Below the pieces are notes generated by a model. That model saw only the letters and a list, made by a program, of their open reading frames with translations. It was not told where the DNA came from and ran no database searches. 64,000 nt of DNA, from the NCBI RefSeq assembly GCF_000010165.1, contig NC_012491.1, positions 5,155,001-5,219,000 on the forward strand, in the 5' to 3' direction. This DNA comes from Brevibacillus brevis NBRC 100599 (GTDB taxonomy: Bacteria > Bacillota > Bacilli > Brevibacillales > Brevibacillaceae). Both the position numbers and the translations under genes were made by a program. How positions within the stretch are numbered: position 1 is the stretch's first letter; each line of letters opens with the position of its first letter. Below, one piece after another: positions 60,760 to 64,000 of this stretch.

Positions 60760-61514
60760 CTGACTCCCTCCTCCGCCGCCTGTCTGGCTTCCTCCCGCCT
60801 AACCAGATCGATGAAGACATCCTCCAGATTGCCTACTCCCATACGATCGATCAACGCTTGTGGAGTGCCTTCCGCCAACAAATTGCCGAAAAAGATAAAG
60901 CCGATCCAATCGCAAGTCTGCGCCTCATCCATGTAGTGTGTAGTTACCAGCACGGTGATCCCCTGTCTTGCCAGCTCATGAATCACGTCCCAAAAAATCC
61001 GGCGGGAAACAGGATCGACTCCTGCTGTCGGTTCGTCCAAAATCAACAGCTCCGGCTTGTGCAAAAGAGCGCAGGAGAGCGCGAGGCGTTGCTTCCATCC
61101 CCCTGACAGCGAACCCGCAAGCTGCTTTTCCCTGCCTGTCAGGCCTGCCATCTCAATCAGTTCCGTTTTCCGCTCCTTGCGTTCTGCTGCACCTAATCGG
61201 TAAACCCCGGCATAAAAATCGAGATTTTCTTCCACTGTCAAATCTTCATACAGGCTGAACTTTTGCGACATATACCCGATCCGCTGCTTAATTTCCTCGC
61301 TCTGTGTCATGACATCGAAGCCAAGAACCGTCCCCTTTCCCGTCGTCGGGGTTAGCAAACCACAAAGCATCCGGATTGTGGTCGATTTCCCTGAGCCATT
61401 CGGACCCAAAAAACCGTAAATCGAACCTCGCGGAACTGTCAGCGTCAAGCTGTTCACAGCTACTCGATCTCCAAAACGCTTCGTCAACTGCTCGCATTGG
61501 ATAGCGGCGTTCAT
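60756..61514 (-). CDS. ABC exporter ATPase
   Basis: A 252-residue ABC ATPase: Walker A GPNGSGKST, signature LSGGWKQRLALSCALLHKP in part (LSGGWKQRL), Walker B LLILDEPTAGVDP and switch His in VLVTTHYMDEA. It energises the ABC-2 permease. Overlaps the hlyD and permease genes by 4 bases each. Confidence 0.95.
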   Translation of the reverse strand: MNAAIQCEQLTKRFGDRVAVNSLTLTVPRGSIYGFLGPNGSGKSTTIRMLCGLLTPTTGKGTVLGFDVMTQSEEIKQRIGYMSQKFSLYEDLTVEENLDFYAGVYRLGAAERKERKTELIEMAGLTGREKQLAGSLSGGWKQRLALSCALLHKPELLILDEPTAGVDPVSRRIFWDVIHELARQGITVLVTTHYMDEAQTCDWIGFIFFGNLLAEGTPQALIDRMGVGNLEDVFIDLVRREEARQAAEEGVR

Positions 61515-62701
61515 TGACCTCCCTCCTCGTCTGCCAGCAGCACATCGGCAGGCATACCTGGTTTGATTTTGTCGAGTCCATCTGTGATGTGTATCGTAAC
61601 AGCGAACACGAGCTTGGTGCGTTCATCAGGTGTTTGTACATTCTTCGGCGTGAATTCCGCTTTTTCCGAGATACGACTGATTGTTCCTGTAAACGTCTCT
61701 TCCGGATAGGCATCCACCTTGATGCCAACCTTTTGCCCTTTTTTCACCCGATTCAATTGTGCTTCCGGGATGTACACGACGAGCTCAAGCTGATCTGACT
61801 TCATCATCGTAAACAAGGTGGCACCTGTTTTTGCTACTTCCCCCTGTTCGATAGAGGAGCGCAAGAGAGTACCGTCGTCGGTTGCCGTAATCTTGGACTT
61901 TTCCAACTGCAATAAGGCTTGATCCAGTTTCGCTTTCGCCTGCTGCTGGGCGGCGAGCAGTGCCCGAATCGCATAATCAGTACTTCCTTCCTTCACCTGG
62001 TCGAGATCTGCCTGCGCTGCGGCTTGCGCGGCTTGTGCTGTACCGATTTGGGCCACAGTTGCTGCGATGTCTTCTTGTGCAGAATGGTACTGTGCCTGTG
62101 TCTGCGCTACTTGTGCCGCCCATTGATCTGCCTGCGTTTTTGCCTGATTCACTGCTTCTTTTTGCGTGTCGAGGTCTTTGGCAGAGATCGCTCCTTTTTC
62201 AAAGAGCGCTGTTGCTTCCTCGAGTCGTTTTTGTTGATACAAAAGGGTCTGCTGCGCCCCCTGCCATTGCGATTCTGCCTGCGTCATCTGCTCTGCAGCA
62301 CGTGCCTTTCCTGCTTGTGCCTGATTTTTTCTCGCTTGGGCCAGTTGGATATTCGCATTTGCTTGCTGGACGTTGGCCATGCTTCTTTGGATTGTTGTGT
62401 CGCGTGAACCCGCTCTCGCCTCTTCTAGTTTGGCTGTCGCTTGGTCCAATGCTGCCTGTGCTTCTGCCACAGTCATTTGGTAGCTTCGTTTATCGATTTG
62501 GGCCAGCACTTGTCCTTTTTTCACTGTACTTCCCTCTTCTGCCGTAACGTTTGTCACCAATCCGCCTACTTCAGCTACGATCGGCAGCTCGATGGCCTCG
62601 ATTGTGCTAGACAGAGACGAATGATTTTCCGCTGTCCAATTGCAGCCTGACAAAGCCAGTAAGAGTCCCCCGATACAAATGGAGCGAACAATTGGTTTCA
62701 T
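61511..62701 (-). CDS. HlyD-family membrane-fusion protein
   Basis: A 396-residue adaptor. The signal sequence ends in a Cys (LSGCNW), so it is probably a lipoprotein. The lipoyl part (EVGGLVTNVTAEEGSTVKKGQVLAQ) and a long coiled coil of about 170 residues rich in A and Q follow, then a barrel domain. It is the first gene of hlyD-ABC-permease-tetR. The operon resembles YbhGFSR-type drug exporters. Confidence 0.92.
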   Translation of the reverse strand: MKPIVRSICIGGLLLALSGCNWTAENHSSLSSTIEAIELPIVAEVGGLVTNVTAEEGSTVKKGQVLAQIDKRSYQMTVAEAQAALDQATAKLEEARAGSRDTTIQRSMANVQQANANIQLAQARKNQAQAGKARAAEQMTQAESQWQGAQQTLLYQQKRLEEATALFEKGAISAKDLDTQKEAVNQAKTQADQWAAQVAQTQAQYHSAQEDIAATVAQIGTAQAAQAAAQADLDQVKEGSTDYAIRALLAAQQQAKAKLDQALLQLEKSKITATDDGTLLRSSIEQGEVAKTGATLFTMMKSDQLELVVYIPEAQLNRVKKGQKVGIKVDAYPEETFTGTISRISEKAEFTPKNVQTPDERTKLVFAVTIHITDGLDKIKPGMPADVLLADEEGGQ

Positions 62702-62728
62702 AAACGCTTCCCCCTACCTACGTAATGG

Positions 62729-62742
62729 AGTGAGTAATCACT
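62729..62742. promoter_or_regulatory. TetR operator 1
   Basis: AGTGAGTAATCACT, with AGTGA/TCACT half-sites, lies 28 bases before the hlyD start. The same 14-bp site occurs in reverse orientation at 62807-62820. Confidence 0.75.
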
Positions 62743-62806
62743 TTCTTTTTATGAGTAAAAAAACAAGTCACAGAATCAGACTCGAGATGAGCTTTTTAGG
62801 GTAGCG

Positions 62807-62820
62807 AGTGATTACTCACT
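62807..62820. promoter_or_regulatory. TetR operator 2
   Basis: AGTGATTACTCACT, the exact reverse complement of operator 1, 78 bases away. Between the two lies the region where the hlyD promoter must be, and the site is also upstream of the VOC gene. Confidence 0.75.
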
Positions 62821-62988
62821 TTTAATTGTGAGTATATGCTCCTCTTTTGCGAAATGCAATTCCTTTTTCTACAATGCGCAATTGAAAAGAAATCCTGTCT
62901 GACGTCCGTTGGCATCGGGTATCAGATACCGTCGCGATGGAAAGGATTAGGAGCATCGGGTTATAAACTACCATGTAGGGAGTGGAAC

Positions 62989-63375
62989 ATGTCTATGATG
63001 ATTAGCAAAGTCGGTCAAATCATGTTGTATGTCAATAACCAGGATCAAGCAGTGAACTTTTGGACCGAAAAACTAGGGTTTCGTGTGGTTTCAGAAGAGA
63101 AGAACGGTGAAATGAGATGGATTGAAATTGCTCCCGCACAAGGTGCTGAAACAAGCATCGTTCTGCACAATAAGGAATTCGTAGCGAAAATGTCGCCCGG
63201 AATGAATCTTGGCACTCCTTCGCTCCTGTTCTTTTCGGAAAATATCGAGGAATTGCGTAACGACCTTAAGAATAAAAATGTGAAGGTTGGAGACATTGTC
63301 ACGATGCCTTCGGGCCGTGTCTTTAACTTCGCAGACGATGAAGAAAATTACTTCGCTATTCTGGAGAAAAAGTAA
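62989..63375 (+). CDS. VOC-superfamily (glyoxalase/bleomycin-resistance fold) protein
   Basis: A 128-residue protein with the paired beta-alpha-beta repeats of the VOC fold: VGQIMLYVNNQDQAVNFWTEKLGF in part (YVNNQDQAVNFWTE), WIEIAPAQGAETSIVL and PSLLFFSENIEELRND. Function is not determined. The start at 62989 has GGGAG 7 bases upstream; the frame is open further upstream but has no ribosome binding site. Confidence 0.85.
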   Translation: MSMMISKVGQIMLYVNNQDQAVNFWTEKLGFRVVSEEKNGEMRWIEIAPAQGAETSIVLHNKEFVAKMSPGMNLGTPSLLFFSENIEELRNDLKNKNVKVGDIVTMPSGRVFNFADDEENYFAILEKK

Positions 63376-63379
63376 ACAG

Positions 63380-63418
63380 AAGGAGGCGGCTGACTTGAAT
63401 GGTCGGCCGCCTTTTGTT
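63380..63418. terminator. Bidirectional terminator
   Basis: GGCGGC and GCCGCC with an inner GAC/GTC pairing and T-run on the plus strand, between convergent genes. Confidence 0.8.
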
Positions 63419-63428
63419 TCATGCCTAT

Positions 63429-64000
63429 TTAGTCGAACTTTAATTTGGACAGTGCGTCTTTCAACGCTGAGTTGATTCCTTCGTCCGGCTCCTTGTCTTG
63501 CCCCTTTAAATACTTGGATACTTCTTTCTTCGAAACCTTGCTGCCCTTTTCCTTGTCGCGACGCTCCTGGAAGGTCTTCAGTTTTTCCTTGTGCCCACAA
63601 CCGCAGACAAAGGTTTGTCCTTCCCCTTCTCCGCGCAGCTCCAATCTTTTGTGGCATTTTGGACATCTGGCATTGGTTTGCTTGGCAATGCTTTTGCGAT
63701 AGCCGCATTCCCGGTCCTGGCACACCTGCATTTTGCCGCGCTTTCCGTTTACCTCCAACAAAAACTTATTGCACTCCGGGCACCTGCTTCTGGTCAGGTT
63801 GTCGTGCCGGAAAGTCTGATCGCTGTTCTTGATCTGCTGGACGACTTCTTTGGCGTACGTTTTCATCTCTTCGATAAACGCTCGCTTGTTCAAGCTTCCC
63901 TTGGCGATGGCACCGAGCTTTTGCTCCCATTGGGCGGTCAAGGTCGGCGATTGCATTTCATCTGGGACAAGCTCTAGCAATTGCTTGGCTTTTGCGGTGA
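63429..64000 (-). CDS. topB: DNA topoisomerase III, C-terminal part (runs off the right edge)
   Basis: The last 190 residues of TopB. The segment LELVPDEMQSPTLTAQWEQKL fits the end of the cleavage domain and is followed by two zinc-ribbon-like units: RCPECNKFL with CQDRECGYRK, and RCPKCHKRLELR with CGCGHKEKL. A charged tail ends in KDALSKLKFD. Type IA enzyme that relaxes and decatenates DNA. The catalytic Tyr is outside the window, so the identification rests on the C-terminal region. Confidence 0.85.
   Translation of the reverse strand, partial: TAKAKQLLELVPDEMQSPTLTAQWEQKLGAIAKGSLNKRAFIEEMKTYAKEVVQQIKNSDQTFRHDNLTRSRCPECNKFLLEVNGKRGKMQVCQDRECGYRKSIAKQTNARCPKCHKRLELRGEGEGQTFVCGCGHKEKLKTFQERRDKEKGSKVSKKEVSKYLKGQDKEPDEGINSALKDALSKLKFD

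Noticed and set aside
62836..62988. N-terminal extension of the VOC protein
   Set aside because: No ribosome binding site; the extension does not fit the VOC fold, while 62989 has GGGAG at the right distance.

Overview
The window looks like a chromosomal segment from an endospore-forming Firmicute, most likely Brevibacillus or a close Paenibacillaceae relative. This is inferred from gene content and protein style, not from a database search. Supporting features are a T-box-controlled proBA, CotF-type coat genes, a gerA-type germinant receptor, a YjcZ-type small spore protein, alanine dehydrogenase beside an AdeR-like regulator, strong AGGAGG-type ribosome binding sites and mid-range GC. I see no prophage, insertion sequence, CRISPR array, rRNA or canonical tRNA. 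The island is core and accessory metabolism with many small transcription units separated by clear intrinsic terminators.

Layout: 1-1.7 kb holds the 5' end of a secreted protein, two small conserved genes and a lipoprotein. 1.75-5.4 kb is the proline block (T-box leader, proB, proA, proC). 5.5-11.1 kb has a P-loop/Asp23-like fusion, two spore-coat genes, a MocR regulator divergent from a LysE exporter, and a DUF47-Pit phosphate module. 11.2-12.9 kb is a PadR-controlled envelope operon. 12.9-18.4 kb is an ECF sigma/anti-sigma locus preceded by two tandemly duplicated YcdB/YcdC-domain secreted proteins. 18.6-22.2 kb has a degenerate cupredoxin, an MFS carrier, ispH and a ketopantoate-reductase-like gene. 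22.3-23.9 kb is a long-form glutamine synthetase with a GlnR/TnrA box. 24-27.8 kb has an L,D-transpeptidase, several small unknown genes, a CHAT/caspase-like protein and a DIP1984-family gene followed by a tRNA-like RNA candidate. 27.8-30.9 kb is cbiMNQO under a cobalamin riboswitch, then pyrD. 32.2-35.9 kb is a ger operon in B-A-C order.

35.9-40.3 kb covers ald/adeR and an XRE-cupin regulator divergent from an ornithine cyclodeaminase-like gene. 40.3-44 kb has a CheY-like regulator and a Med-like BMP protein next to a sporulation-kinase-like histidine kinase. 44-48.5 kb has hydrolase/LysR/rhodanese genes, a GSP13-like S1 protein, an acetate kinase-like gene and VanZ. 48.6-53.1 kb is an RND pump/adaptor pair whose pump lacks the usual TM4 acidic motif. 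53.3-57.8 kb is scoAB with a cre box, an esterase and an MFS/LysR divergent pair. 57.9-62.8 kb is purU and a TetR-controlled HlyD/ABC-2 export operon. The right edge has a VOC protein and the 3' end of topB.

Most notable are (i) the ECF locus, where a partial tandem duplication left a truncated sigma-gene copy and an internal gene copy without its -35; the anti-sigma factor carries the same domain type as the duplicated secreted proteins; (ii) the tRNA-like RNA downstream of the DIP1984 gene; (iii) the Med-like/kinase pair; (iv) the RND-like protein without the proton-relay aspartates; (v) three successive inverted repeats between the T-box terminator and proB; and (vi) several near-perfect operator palindromes whose regulators are next door.
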